A DNA stretch of 64,000 nt from Bacillota bacterium (GTDB lineage: Bacteria; Bacillota; Clostridia; Monoglobales; Firm-18): NCBI GenBank assembly GCA_023228885.1, contig JALOAJ010000006.1:38725-102724 (forward strand), written 5' to 3'. The position numbers were made by a program, and so were the translations under genes. This document shows positions 27,006 to 34,961 of the stretch, in pieces; positions within the stretch are counted from its first letter, which is position 1, and every line of letters starts with the position of its first letter. Under the pieces are notes generated by a model. The model had not been told where the DNA came from. It did not search any database and was given only the letters and a program-made list of their open reading frames with translations.

Positions 27006-27632
27006 TTATTTAATAAATCCCATCACCGAAAAAGGCCAAATTCTAAAGACCGCCTTTCCGATTAATGTGTTATTTTTCACTAACCCGCTTTTGTTATCAG
27101 AGTTACCTACATCGCTGTTCCTGCTGTCGTGGCTGTTGCCCCTATTGTCCCCCATTGCAAAAAAATAGCCATCAGGAACTGTTATGGGAAATGTTACATC
27201 ACCCGACCGTTTTGTAGGCACCTTTATATAGTCTTCGTCCAAAACCTTGCCGTCAACCATTACAACGCCTTTTGTAAAATCTATGTCTATTGTTTGCCCC
27301 GACACCGCAATAGCCCTTTTAATGTATGGGGTATTGGGCTTGTTTTCCGGCGTAAACACAATCACATCGCCGTTTTTCGGCGTGTAACCAATTCTGCGCA
27401 CGAACAAACGGTCTCCTGTATGCAATGTGTCTTCCATTGACGCGCCCTCAACCGAAACGAGGGTAAACAAAAAGCTCCTTATAATTACGGCTATAACAAC
27501 CGCTATGATAATTGCCTCTGTCCATTCAAAAAATTCGTTTTTCCAATTTACTTCCGGCTTGTTCTGCTGCACCGTCATTTCAATTTTTTTATCTTGCTCA
27601 AATTCATTTTGTTCAAATTCGTTTTGCTGCAT
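27006..27632 (-). CDS. lepB: Signal peptidase I
   Basis: A membrane serine protease of about 208 residues that cleaves secretory signal peptides. One N-terminal transmembrane helix (AIIIAVVIAVIIRSFLF) is followed by catalytic Ser65 (GASMEDTL) and the Lys of YIKRAIAVSG, then the box GDNRGNSHDSR. The N-terminus carries a small in-frame duplication (QNEFE twice), which explains the short DNA repeat near 27600. I choose the ATG at 27632 with AAAGGG nine bases before it. Confidence 0.93.
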   Translation of the reverse strand: MQQNEFEQNEFEQDKKIEMTVQQNKPEVNWKNEFFEWTEAIIIAVVIAVIIRSFLFTLVSVEGASMEDTLHTGDRLFVRRIGYTPKNGDVIVFTPENKPNTPYIKRAIAVSGQTIDIDFTKGVVMVDGKVLDEDYIKVPTKRSGDVTFPITVPDGYFFAMGDNRGNSHDSRNSDVGNSDNKSGLVKNNTLIGKAVFRIWPFSVMGFIK

Positions 27633-27662
27633 TGTAACCAACCCTTTCATTTGCATATAAAT

Positions 27663-27728
27663 GAAAAAAAGGCGTTACTCCGACACACTAACGCGGCTAT
27701 GCGGCGCATAATGTCGGCAGTCACGCCT
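27663..27728 (-). terminator. Branched terminator downstream of rplS
   Basis: On the minus strand AGGCGT (27723-27728) pairs with ACGCCT (27670-27675), enclosing an inner GCCGACA/TGTCGG stem, and is followed by seven T residues. It ends the rplS message before lepB. Confidence 0.65.
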
Positions 27729-27740
27729 AAAATCACAATA

Positions 27741-28082
27741 TTAAAGCCGTTGTTTAACTCTTGCGGCTTTGCCGACTCTATCACGAAGGTAAAACAGCTT
27801 TGCACGCCTAACTTTACCCTTTCGGCTAACTTCAATTCGATCAATGTTTGGCGAGTTGACGGGAAATATTCTTTCAACACCCACGCCGTAAGAAACCCTG
27901 CGAACGGTAAAGGTCTCGTTAATGCCGCCATGTTTTTTTTGGATAATAATGCCTTCAAACATTTGAACCCGCTCTCTTGCACCCTCCTTGACCTTAACAT
28001 ACACCTTAACGGTGTCACCGATATTAAGCTGCGGCAGGTCGGTTCTGATTTGGTCTTGACCTATTTGTCTAACTAAATCCAA
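27741..28082 (-). CDS. rplS: 50S ribosomal protein L19
   Basis: 113 residues reading (M)DLVRQIGQDQIRTDLPQLNI, then VKEGARERVQMFEGIII and RVSYGVGVERIFPVNSP, all standard L19. The correct start is a TTG at 28082 with AAAGGAG nine bases upstream. The frame stays open for 35 codons further, but that part is leader sequence. It is monocistronic or weakly linked to lepB, with its own promoter. Confidence 0.96.
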   Translation of the reverse strand: MDLVRQIGQDQIRTDLPQLNIGDTVKVYVKVKEGARERVQMFEGIIIQKKHGGINETFTVRRVSYGVGVERIFPVNSPNIDRIEVSRKGKVRRAKLFYLRDRVGKAARVKQRL

Positions 28083-28158
28083 CTTTTTTCTCTCCTTTGT
28101 TAATGCAATCATAAGCCAATATACGGCGCAGCGGATTACACATGTTAATGCATAGAAT

Positions 28159-28187
28159 ATTTTAGCATAATTTATAAGTATATGCAA
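28159..28187 (-). promoter_or_regulatory. rplS: Predicted promoter of rplS with a short leader
   Basis: On the minus strand TTGCAT (28182-28187), 17 bases, TAAAAT (28159-28164). The leader of about 70 bases to the TTG start contains the direct repeat TGCATTAACA twice and a GC-rich core (CCGCTGCGCCG). Firmicutes L19 leaders autoregulate rplS, and this could be one, but I cannot match it to the known structure. Confidence 0.5.
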
Positions 28188-28216
28188 GCATTTTTTGTAT
28201 ATTTATTTTTTTACAT

Positions 28217-28774
28217 TCATAAGTTTTCTTCTACCACGATAACATTAATTCTGCCTTTTTGACATGAAAGCCCTAATCCCTTCCTGTCGGCACCGTCATA
28301 AAACCGGGTTTTGCAAGCTTTATTTAACACGGCATTGCGCCTTACAATTGAAATTGCTTCGTCTATATCTTTAACAATGCTGTTCCAGCCTACAACCACT
28401 ATCACTCGCTTAGGCCCGTATGACAGCACGGCAGATTTGTTTGAACTGCAATCGACATTATAAAGCTCTCCGTTTTCGGTAATTGCATCACAATCGCATA
28501 AAAAGACATCCGCTTTAAACGCATCAAAATAAATATCTTGCAGTTTATTAAATGGCAATTTAGGTTTGTGCCTTGTCAAGTAATTATATTTTCCGCATTT
28601 TAAATGCTCAATTATGCCGCACTTAAATAAGCTTATCGAGTTGCTCGTTGCAACAATATCGCCTTTTTCAAGCAATTTATCAACTATCGGCACAACGCAT
28701 TTTTTATTTTCTGCAAAGCAAACGCAAACATTGTTTCGTTCTAAATTATGGGTGACCTTTTCTTTTCGATTCAT
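28217..28774 (-). CDS. LUD-domain protein (LutC/YkgG-like)
   Basis: A 185-residue protein with the LUD (DUF162) core: GDIVATSNSISLFKCGI, CDAITENGELYNVDCSSN and GPKRVIVVVGWNSIV. LUD proteins take part in lactate utilisation or unknown redox roles. In the stand-alone clostridial type the C-terminus usually has a Cys-rich cluster. Here it is shortened and only scattered Cys remain (NKACKTRFYDGADRKGLGLS). No lutA/lutB partner is near. The function is uncertain. Confidence 0.75.
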   Translation of the reverse strand: MNRKEKVTHNLERNNVCVCFAENKKCVVPIVDKLLEKGDIVATSNSISLFKCGIIEHLKCGKYNYLTRHKPKLPFNKLQDIYFDAFKADVFLCDCDAITENGELYNVDCSSNKSAVLSYGPKRVIVVVGWNSIVKDIDEAISIVRRNAVLNKACKTRFYDGADRKGLGLSCQKGRINVIVVEENL

Positions 28775-28800
28775 GAAATTGCCCCATTTTTAATTCTTTG

Positions 28801-29628
28801 TTATTTTGTAATATCGTCGCCAAACCATTTTTCTGATAATTCTTTGGCGGCGCCGTTATCAATTATGTTTTGAATTGCGTTATCAATCTCGGACATTAGT
28901 GCCCTGTCGCCAAAACGAACGGCTGCGGCATACTCTTTTTCATAAAAAGTATCATTTAAAATTTTAAAAATGCATTCGTTGTTTTTTGTATGATATTTAC
29001 CTTCGGCATAACCTTGAAACACCGCATCTATTTTACCCTTTTCCAAATCGGAAACCGCCGCGGAATTGCTTTTATAAATTTTTATATTTTTATTATCCGT
29101 AATGCTGTCTATGTATTCGTTTGAAGCGTTTTCCACAGCTATGATTTTGCCTTGTAAGTCTTTCGCCTTTTCTATCGGTGATTGTCGAAGCGTAAAAAAA
29201 GTTTCCCAATCGGATACATATGATTTTGAATATAAAACTTCGCCTTCAAACTCCGAATTGATAAAAATCCCACCCCACGCCAAGTCAACTTTTTCGGAAT
29301 TTAGCTCATCTATCAGATTATCGGCATTAATCTTTTTAAATTCAATCTCAACGCCCATAGTTTGCGCCGCCGCAGTTGCCATATCCACATCAAAGCCTGT
29401 AACCGCACCGCTTCTATCGACAAAGCAAAATGGAAAGGATTGAGGGTTTACTCCAACTATGACCGTGCCTTTGTCCTTCACAACGGCAAATGAACTGTCA
29501 GACTTTTCAATTCTAACCGCCGTATCCGACTTTCTTTCGACATCCGGAACCTTTTTTGATATGCCGCAAGCGGACATTGGCAAACAAATCAAAACCAATA
29601 TTAAAATTGGATTAAAAAGCCTTCGCAT
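28801..29628 (-). CDS. Amino-acid ABC transporter substrate-binding lipoprotein (family 3)
   Basis: A 275-residue lipoprotein with lipobox MSAC (Cys21). The mature part has the family 3 pattern: GTVIVGVNPQSFPFCFVD, GFDVDMATAAAQTMGVEIEF, then the hinge and lobe motifs DLAWGGI and DLQGKIIAVENASN. It should bind a polar amino acid outside the membrane. No permease or ATPase gene adjoins it, so it is an orphan or serves a distant importer. Confidence 0.85.
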   Translation of the reverse strand: MRRLFNPILILVLICLPMSACGISKKVPDVERKSDTAVRIEKSDSSFAVVKDKGTVIVGVNPQSFPFCFVDRSGAVTGFDVDMATAAAQTMGVEIEFKKINADNLIDELNSEKVDLAWGGIFINSEFEGEVLYSKSYVSDWETFFTLRQSPIEKAKDLQGKIIAVENASNEYIDSITDNKNIKIYKSNSAAVSDLEKGKIDAVFQGYAEGKYHTKNNECIFKILNDTFYEKEYAAAVRFGDRALMSEIDNAIQNIIDNGAAKELSEKWFGDDITK

Positions 29629-29696
29629 GCAATAACCTCCATCGGCTTATTTGATGCAGATATTAAAAACAGCCTAAAAAGGCGCGTTTTTTTAAA

Positions 29697-30122
29697 TCAA
29701 TAATTTATTAAATACTTCTTTACGCCCTCCGGCGCTTCTGACATTTCCGCACTTACCGTCATGGTAAACGCTATGTTAAACTGATTTGATAATTTTTCAA
29801 TATATTCAAGAAATCCGGAGAATTTGTCCATATTACTGTTGGATATTTTTGTAACACTATCTATAAAAATGTGTGATATGTCATAATTTCCGGAAATTAT
29901 TCCGCAAATAAAGCCGTAAAACACTTTAAAACTGTCTAAATCAAATTCAGAAGTGTCAACCAAGCGCACAAAAGGTCGTAAATCATGGGTGTGCCTGTTC
30001 CCCTGTACAATGCATACAACCGTGCCGTGTTCCTTTTCACCAGCCTCATTCACCATGTCGATAAGGGTTTTTGTTTTTCCGCTTCCTTTTTGACCTAAAA
30101 TTATAGATATCAATTTAAACAC
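29697..30122 (-). CDS. Small P-loop ATPase-like protein of unknown function
   Basis: 141 residues with a Walker A motif (GQKGSGKTKT, about residues 10-19), a Walker B-like strand (ISHIFIDSVTKI) and a RecA-like fold pattern. Similar short P-loop proteins occur in Clostridia, but I know no assigned role. The gene is preceded by AGGGAGG and stands alone between the membrane protein and the binding lipoprotein. Confidence 0.6.
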   Translation of the reverse strand: MFKLISIILGQKGSGKTKTLIDMVNEAGEKEHGTVVCIVQGNRHTHDLRPFVRLVDTSEFDLDSFKVFYGFICGIISGNYDISHIFIDSVTKISNSNMDKFSGFLEYIEKLSNQFNIAFTMTVSAEMSEAPEGVKKYLINY

Positions 30123-30220
30123 CCTCCCTAATTAATATTGGTTTAAAGTAATTATTCCCTATTTTAATTATACTACAAGTTATAAAACAATTCAAGTGTA
30201 AATATGTTATTTAAATTTCA

Positions 30221-31594
30221 TTAATCGGAATTTAGACCATACTTATTTTGCAGCATTTTTTTGCGCCGATACATATAGCGTCCTCCGGCTGTAACGGAGA
30301 ATACAACAATGCTATCAAACAAAAGGCAAAACAAAAATAATTCTTTTCCGATTTCAGCGCTCCCGCTTATAATTATGGGAATAATCAGGCTCAGCACCGC
30401 TGCAAAGCCCAAACAAAATGCAAACTCTATGATTGGTCGATAGCCTTTTTCGTTTAAGTATGTGTAAAGCAGCACCCCAAAATATAAGGCGAAAAATATT
30501 ACAGCAAAAACTGCCGTGTTTGGTATGAATTTTGATTTAAAGCTGCTGTAAAGGCTGAAAAACCCTGCCTGCCGCTTATCCTTTATGCTATCTTTCGTGT
30601 AGTTTCCAAGATATGAGGGGCGCATATTATACGCATTTTTAATTGCTGTGTTAATCTTACTGCCCAACGCCATTGGGCGGGTCAAATAAAACTTTGTTAT
30701 TTTCGAATAGGATATTTTATTGTAAAATTCATTTTGAAGATTATATTTATTTAGTATTTCATCAGAATAAAAGACGCCGCAAAGTTCGTCCAAGGAAGAA
30801 TTTAACCCCAAAGTTGTTATGCTTTCATGTTGCGCGACGCCGAAAAAAACAGCGTTATAAATATTTTTTTCATACACCTCGCTTTTATAATTAAAAGCGA
30901 AGGTTATAGCCAATAAAACCGAAATTGCCCCCGCAACGATGCATATAACCTTATGAAGCTTGTTTTCGCAAAGCCTGTAAAGACGAGAAATTAAAAAACC
31001 GAATAAAACCGCAATCCATGCTTGCGCCGTTCCGCAGAAAGCAAAAACAAGGGTGAAAACAGCGGACAATATTGCCAAAAACGGCACAACGGCTTTTGCA
31101 TTATAGCTTAATATAATAAAAGCGCACATTACTATATAGGTTGTGTGTATCGCGCCTTCGCTATAAAATGTGTTAAAGTATGCCGTGTATGCTGTGTCTG
31201 CAAAAATAAAAATGCAGAGCGCGGCAAAAGGTATGTCAAAAACATCGTTTTTAATACCGCCTCTTATTGCAAGCAATAAGCCAAAAATAAATAAAACAGA
31301 GTATATTGCCGCAAGGCGCCTTACATCAAAAACTTTCGCCGTCTTGTCAATTGCAATGGCTGAAATTGCAGAAGGCGTATCTGTTATTTTTGCATCGTCA
31401 TATATATTAAATTCCACTTCAAAATAATCAGCAGATGGCGTATCTTGATAACCAAGCCCCAAGCCCTCAAGCGTTTTATAAAGACTTCCCCCGTCTGCAA
31501 CGCCGATTGGCACGCTAAGTATGAATGTTAAAACAATTGCCGCTGCAAAAAATGACACGACAAGTATGAGCCATTTATTAGAAACCAAAGCCAT
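30221..31594 (-). CDS. Polytopic membrane protein, possibly a GT-C-type glycosyltransferase
   Basis: 457 residues with about nine hydrophobic segments. An extracytoplasmic loop of about 100 residues lies between the sixth and seventh segments (YNAVFFGVAQHESITTLGLN, then LDELCGVFY). That loop and the layout remind me of the WsfD-like family of membrane hexose transferases, but no catalytic residues can be confirmed. GGGGGCG precedes the ATG and a consensus-like promoter lies upstream. The assignment is tentative. Confidence 0.5.
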   Translation of the reverse strand: MALVSNKWLILVVSFFAAAIVLTFILSVPIGVADGGSLYKTLEGLGLGYQDTPSADYFEVEFNIYDDAKITDTPSAISAIAIDKTAKVFDVRRLAAIYSVLFIFGLLLAIRGGIKNDVFDIPFAALCIFIFADTAYTAYFNTFYSEGAIHTTYIVMCAFIILSYNAKAVVPFLAILSAVFTLVFAFCGTAQAWIAVLFGFLISRLYRLCENKLHKVICIVAGAISVLLAITFAFNYKSEVYEKNIYNAVFFGVAQHESITTLGLNSSLDELCGVFYSDEILNKYNLQNEFYNKISYSKITKFYLTRPMALGSKINTAIKNAYNMRPSYLGNYTKDSIKDKRQAGFFSLYSSFKSKFIPNTAVFAVIFFALYFGVLLYTYLNEKGYRPIIEFAFCLGFAAVLSLIIPIIISGSAEIGKELFLFCLLFDSIVVFSVTAGGRYMYRRKKMLQNKYGLNSD

Positions 31595-31670
31595 CGCCCC
31601 CTAATTTAGTAATGCATAAACCGTTGCAAAGGATGAAACAAAGCCAATTCCAACGGCTGTTATGGTTTTC

Positions 31671-31699
31671 ATTATAACAGATTATTAATTATTTTACAA
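31671..31699 (-). promoter_or_regulatory. Predicted promoter of the polytopic membrane protein gene
   Basis: On the minus strand TTGTAA (31694-31699), 17 bases, TATAAT (31671-31676), about 75 bases upstream of the ATG at 31594. Confidence 0.5.
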
Positions 31700-31725
31700 T
31701 TATGTATTGTATAAATCAATAAAAT

Positions 31726-31753
31726 TTGATAAAATGTGGGTGCTGGATAATAT
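31726..31753 (+). promoter_or_regulatory. Predicted promoter of apgM-ytvI
   Basis: TTGATA (31726-31731), 16 bases, TAATAT (31748-31753) on the plus strand, about 45 bases upstream of the apgM start. Both boxes are near consensus with one or two deviations. Confidence 0.4.
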
Positions 31754-31800
31754 AAATACAAATTTTGTTATCATCTTTGTTGTGAAACGGAGTGGAATAG

Positions 31801-33009
31801 TTGAAATATATTGTTATACTTGGCGACGGAATGGCAGATTACCCAATCGCTTCATTAGGCGGCAAAACGCCTCTTGAAGCCGCTTACAAACCCTATATGG
31901 ATATTATAGCAAACAAAGGTGTTTGCGGGCTTGTAAAAACCGTACCGGATGATTTACCCCCTGGGAGCGATGTGGCAAACCTTTCTGTTATGGGGTATGA
32001 CCCGTACAAATACTATACAGGGCGCTCACCCCTTGAAGCCGCAAGCATAGGAGTTGACCTTTCCGCCGACGACACTGCATTTCGTGTAAATTTAGTTTCG
32101 TTATCGGTCGAGGATGATTACAAACAAAAAAATATGCTCGATTACAGCGCCGATGAAATTACCACCGCTGAAGCAAAAGCGCTGATTTCTGATATAGACC
32201 GAGCGCTGGGCAGCGATGTTTTAAAATTTTACTCCGGTATATCATATCGCCATCTGCTTGTATGGCACGGCTGTGACAAAACCTTTAATCTAACGCCGCC
32301 CCATGATATTTCTGGAAAACGAATAACAAGCTACTTGGGCGACAGCCCCTTAATAAAAAATCTTATGCAAAAAAGCCATGAAATATTAAAAAACCACCCG
32401 ATAAATATTAAAAGGGCGGAAAATGGTTTAAAATGCGCAAACTCAATTTGGATTTGGGGTCAAGGTAAAAAGCCCACCCTTCCTTCGTTTTACGATATAT
32501 ATAAAATTAAAGGCGCTGTTATTTCAGCTGTTGACCTTATAAAAGGGCTTGCAATTTATTCCGGCTTGGAAAAAATTGATGTTGAAGGCGCAACTGGCAA
32601 CATAAATACAAACTTTGGCGCAAAAGCCGATGCGGCGCTAAAGGCGCTAAAAAACAACGATTATGTTTATGTGCACATTGAGGCGCCCGATGAATGCGGG
32701 CATCGGTTTGAAACGGAAAATAAAGTTAAAGCTATTGAGCTGATAGATGAAAAAATAGTCCGCCCAATTTTCGAAGAATTAACAAAAGAAGGTGTTGATT
32801 TCTCGATTCTTGTTACGCCCGACCACCCCACTCCCCTTTCCTTGGGTACGCACACAAACGATGCTGTTCCGTACGCAATATATCGAAAAGGGGATAACAA
32901 CAGCAATGGGATATACAGCGAAAAAACCGCAAAAAAGGGCAAATACATCAGCGAGGGGCATAAACTGCTCGGTTTATTTATAGATGGAGGACGCCATGCC
33001 GGAAAATAA
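31801..33009 (+). CDS. apgM: Cofactor-independent phosphoglycerate mutase, archaeal/ApgM type
   Basis: 402 residues of the alkaline phosphatase superfamily: ILGDGMADYPIASLGGKTPL at the N-terminus, the Ser-containing PPGSDVANLSVMGYDP loop, and metal-binding HIEAPDECGH and VTPDHPTPLSLGTHT. It would interconvert 2- and 3-phosphoglycerate. Bacterial members have also been proposed to act as homoserine kinases, so the substrate is not certain. The start is a TTG with CGGAGTGG upstream. Its last 14 bases overlap the next gene. Confidence 0.88.
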   Translation: MKYIVILGDGMADYPIASLGGKTPLEAAYKPYMDIIANKGVCGLVKTVPDDLPPGSDVANLSVMGYDPYKYYTGRSPLEAASIGVDLSADDTAFRVNLVSLSVEDDYKQKNMLDYSADEITTAEAKALISDIDRALGSDVLKFYSGISYRHLLVWHGCDKTFNLTPPHDISGKRITSYLGDSPLIKNLMQKSHEILKNHPINIKRAENGLKCANSIWIWGQGKKPTLPSFYDIYKIKGAVISAVDLIKGLAIYSGLEKIDVEGATGNINTNFGAKADAALKALKNNDYVYVHIEAPDECGHRFETENKVKAIELIDEKIVRPIFEELTKEGVDFSILVTPDHPTPLSLGTHTNDAVPYAIYRKGDNNSNGIYSEKTAKKGKYISEGHKLLGLFIDGGRHAGK

Positions 33010-34078
33010 ACATTTAAAATTTTTACTGATAGTGGTTTATATAGTTTTGGGGTATTTCTTTGCCATAAGAATACTTCCGAATCTTTTGGGGATTTTCCTT
33101 CCCTTTATTTTGGCGGCGGTGGTTGCTTTTATAGCACGCCCCTTTGTTAGGTTATTTAAAAAACTAAAATTCCCCAATCTGCTTGCGTCTTTACTGTCGC
33201 TCGTTTTGGTTCTTGTTATGATTTCAGGCATTATATACGCAATAATAAACAGGCTTGTCAGTGAAATAACGGCGCTTTCAAAACAACTGCCTGCTTTTAG
33301 CTCGTCACTCCCTGCCGCTTTTGAGCAGATGGCGCAACGATGGAAAACTTTCAGCGAGGCGCTTACGCCCGAGGCTTCAAACTACATAAACGAAGCGCTT
33401 ATAAGCCTTTCAAAATCCTTATCATCGCTTATAATGCCTGCAACACAAAAAATTATGAATGCTGCCACGGGGATTGCAAGCTCACTGCCGAACATTATAA
33501 TATTCACCGTTGCTTTTTTACTATCATGCATATTTTTTACAAAAGATTTTGATTTTTTAACAAAAAGCATTTCAATTCAATTCCCAAAACCGATTTTTGA
33601 ACGCATTATTCAAATAAAAGGTTACACTTTTATAGCGTTGGGAAAATATTTAAAAAGCATAGCAATTATTCTTTGCATAACTTTTGCCGAACTTTTAACC
33701 GGTTTTTTAATACTTGGCGTTCAATATGCCTTTTTACTTGCGCTGACATTGGCGTTTGTGGATGCCCTACCCGCAATCGGAACGGGCGCTGTGCTAATTC
33801 CATGGGGCATAATAGAGCTGATATTGGGAAGATATAAAATGGGAATATCGCTGTTGGTGCTTTATTTGATTATACTTATTGTCCGTCAGCTGATTGAGCC
33901 AAAAATAATGGCAAGCTCATTGGGCACATACCCCGTTTTGACTTTGATGGGTATGTATGCCGGGCTTAGGCTTTTCGGGCTTTTGGGCATGGTTTTAACC
34001 CCGATTTTAATTGCCGTTGTGGTCTATATGCAAAGGGCGGGGCTTTTTGTTATTTGGAAAACTGAGAAAACCCTATAA
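32996..34078 (+). CDS. ytvI: Sporulation integral membrane protein YtvI (AI-2E transporter superfamily)
   Basis: About 360 residues with paired N-terminal helices, a long amphipathic middle region (SKQLPAFSSSLPAAFEQMAQ) and five or six C-terminal helices. The block LIEPKIMASSLGTYPVLTLM is typical of the AI-2E/YtvI group. YtvI is expressed in the mother cell during sporulation. Its exact role is unknown. The start is the ATG at 32996 with GGAGG 6 bases before it, inside the end of apgM. Confidence 0.8.
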   Translation: MPENKHLKFLLIVVYIVLGYFFAIRILPNLLGIFLPFILAAVVAFIARPFVRLFKKLKFPNLLASLLSLVLVLVMISGIIYAIINRLVSEITALSKQLPAFSSSLPAAFEQMAQRWKTFSEALTPEASNYINEALISLSKSLSSLIMPATQKIMNAATGIASSLPNIIIFTVAFLLSCIFFTKDFDFLTKSISIQFPKPIFERIIQIKGYTFIALGKYLKSIAIILCITFAELLTGFLILGVQYAFLLALTLAFVDALPAIGTGAVLIPWGIIELILGRYKMGISLLVLYLIILIVRQLIEPKIMASSLGTYPVLTLMGMYAGLRLFGLLGMVLTPILIAVVVYMQRAGLFVIWKTEKTL

Positions 34079-34081
34079 ATC

Positions 34082-34116
34082 ATAAAGCAAGCGCCGATAA
34101 CCGACGCTTGCTTTAT
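34082..34116. terminator. Bidirectional terminator between ytvI and spoVM
   Basis: A perfect 12-bp stem, ATAAAGCAAGCG/CGCTTGCTTTAT, with an 11-base loop lies 3 bases after the ytvI stop on the plus strand, followed by ATTTTAT. It also stands 12 bases beyond the spoVM stop on the minus strand. Confidence 0.7.
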
Positions 34117-34128
34117 ATTTTATAGCCA

Positions 34129-34200
34129 TTAACGAATTTTGAGCAATTTCTTTAGTATTCCACCAAGCAGCTTTGGCATTTTAAAAACAATAATTCTCAA
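34129..34200 (-). CDS. spoVM: Stage V sporulation protein M homologue (23 residues)
   Basis: A 24-codon frame from TTG 34200 to TAA 34129 reads MRIIVFKMPKLLGGILKKLL then KIR. B. subtilis SpoVM begins MKFYTIKLPKFLGGIVRAML, so the K-x-P-K-x-L-G-G-I core is shared and the length (23 against 26) fits. SpoVM is an amphipathic peptide that binds the convex forespore membrane and anchors SpoIVA to start coat assembly. GAGGTG (34207-34212) lies 6 bases before the TTG. The gene is too short for routine gene callers and sits between ytvI and another small gene. Confidence 0.85.
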   Translation of the reverse strand: MRIIVFKMPKLLGGILKKLLKIR

Positions 34201-34256
34201 CCTTTACACCTCACATTTGCATTTTTCGCCTACACATGATAACATCAAAAACAACA

Positions 34257-34406
34257 CTATATGTAGCACAGTCCCAAAACAATTAAAAGTGCTGCCAGTA
34301 AAATTACCAAAATCCAAAAGGGCAGTATAAGCGCTGATAAAATCCCCGCCCCTGCTGCTACCGCAACAAAACCCCAAACCTTTTTATCGCAAAATCTTTT
34401 AAACAC
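34257..34406 (-). CDS. Small membrane protein (49 residues)
   Basis: A GTG at 34406 with AGGAGG (34417-34422) ten bases upstream opens a 49-codon frame. The N-terminus is basic (VFKRFCDKKVWG). One long or two short hydrophobic segments follow (FVAVAAGAGILSALILPFW and ILVILLAALLIVLGLCYI). Its stop is 57 bases before spoVM, in the same direction. The family is unknown to me, but the strong ribosome binding site, the membrane composition and the spoVM partner argue that it is real. Confidence 0.65.
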   Translation of the reverse strand: MFKRFCDKKVWGFVAVAAGAGILSALILPFWILVILLAALLIVLGLCYI

Positions 34407-34505
34407 CGGCGGCGCGCCTCCTTTTAACATAAAGCATTTTGGTTTGCCTATGTTACAGTATATTCGATGCGCCGTAAAAGTGTTACCGCAAAGTATGATG
34501 CCTCA

Positions 34506-34961
34506 CTATGTTAAAGAAGCTTTGTTTTGTTTGCCAAAAAAGTCATTTAGTTTGGCAAGCGCTGATAACAGCACTTTAATCTCAATGTCATCAAAGCCAT
34601 CCGTTATTTTATTTACCATTTGCTCATGAAAACGCCTGTGAAGCTTAAAAATCACCCGCCCATATCGTGTGAGTGAAAGCAAAACTATTCGCCGGTCCAC
34701 CTCGGAGCGTTCTCTTGTTATACAACCTTTTCGCTCAAGGCGGTCCGCCGCCGCAGTCATTGTTGCAAGAGTAACGCCGGTTGCATCTGCTATATCCGAC
34801 ATTTTTTTGTTGCCCGACAAGCCTATCTGTTCTATTATATGAATTTCCCCTATCGAAAGATTACTGTTGCTTTTGCTCAACGACCTTTGTTCAAAAATAA
34901 GTATGTTATCAAAAATATCAATTAAAAAACTGTTGATTTTTTCGCTAAATTCACCCTTCAT
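34506..34961 (-). CDS. MarR-family regulator of fatty-acid synthesis, FabT-like
   Basis: A 151-residue winged-helix repressor: NLSIGEIHIIEQIG, the recognition region KKMSDIADATGVTLATMTAA and the wing RKGCITRERSEVDRRIVLLS. In lactic bacteria FabT, a MarR protein encoded with the fab genes, represses them on binding long-chain acyl-ACP. Here the gene overlaps fabD by 4 bases (ATGA), and an inverted repeat lies between the divergent fab promoters. Homologous control is therefore likely, though the operator differs from the FabT box I know. Confidence 0.85.
   Translation of the reverse strand: MKGEFSEKINSFLIDIFDNILIFEQRSLSKSNSNLSIGEIHIIEQIGLSGNKKMSDIADATGVTLATMTAAADRLERKGCITRERSEVDRRIVLLSLTRYGRVIFKLHRRFHEQMVNKITDGFDDIEIKVLLSALAKLNDFFGKQNKASLT

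Noticed and set aside
27594..27632. Short direct repeat that might suggest a repeat array
   Set aside because: It is an in-frame duplication (QNEFE) inside the variable N-terminus of signal peptidase I.
31601..31672. A 23-codon hydrophobic frame (MKTITAVGIGFVSSFATVYA and on) just before the polytopic membrane protein gene
   Set aside because: Its ATG overlaps the -10 box of the predicted promoter, so it would lie upstream of the transcript start, and it has no ribosome binding site.
34139..34330. A 63-codon plus-strand frame after ytvI
   Set aside because: It is the antisense shadow of spoVM and the 49-residue gene and lies beyond the ytvI terminator.
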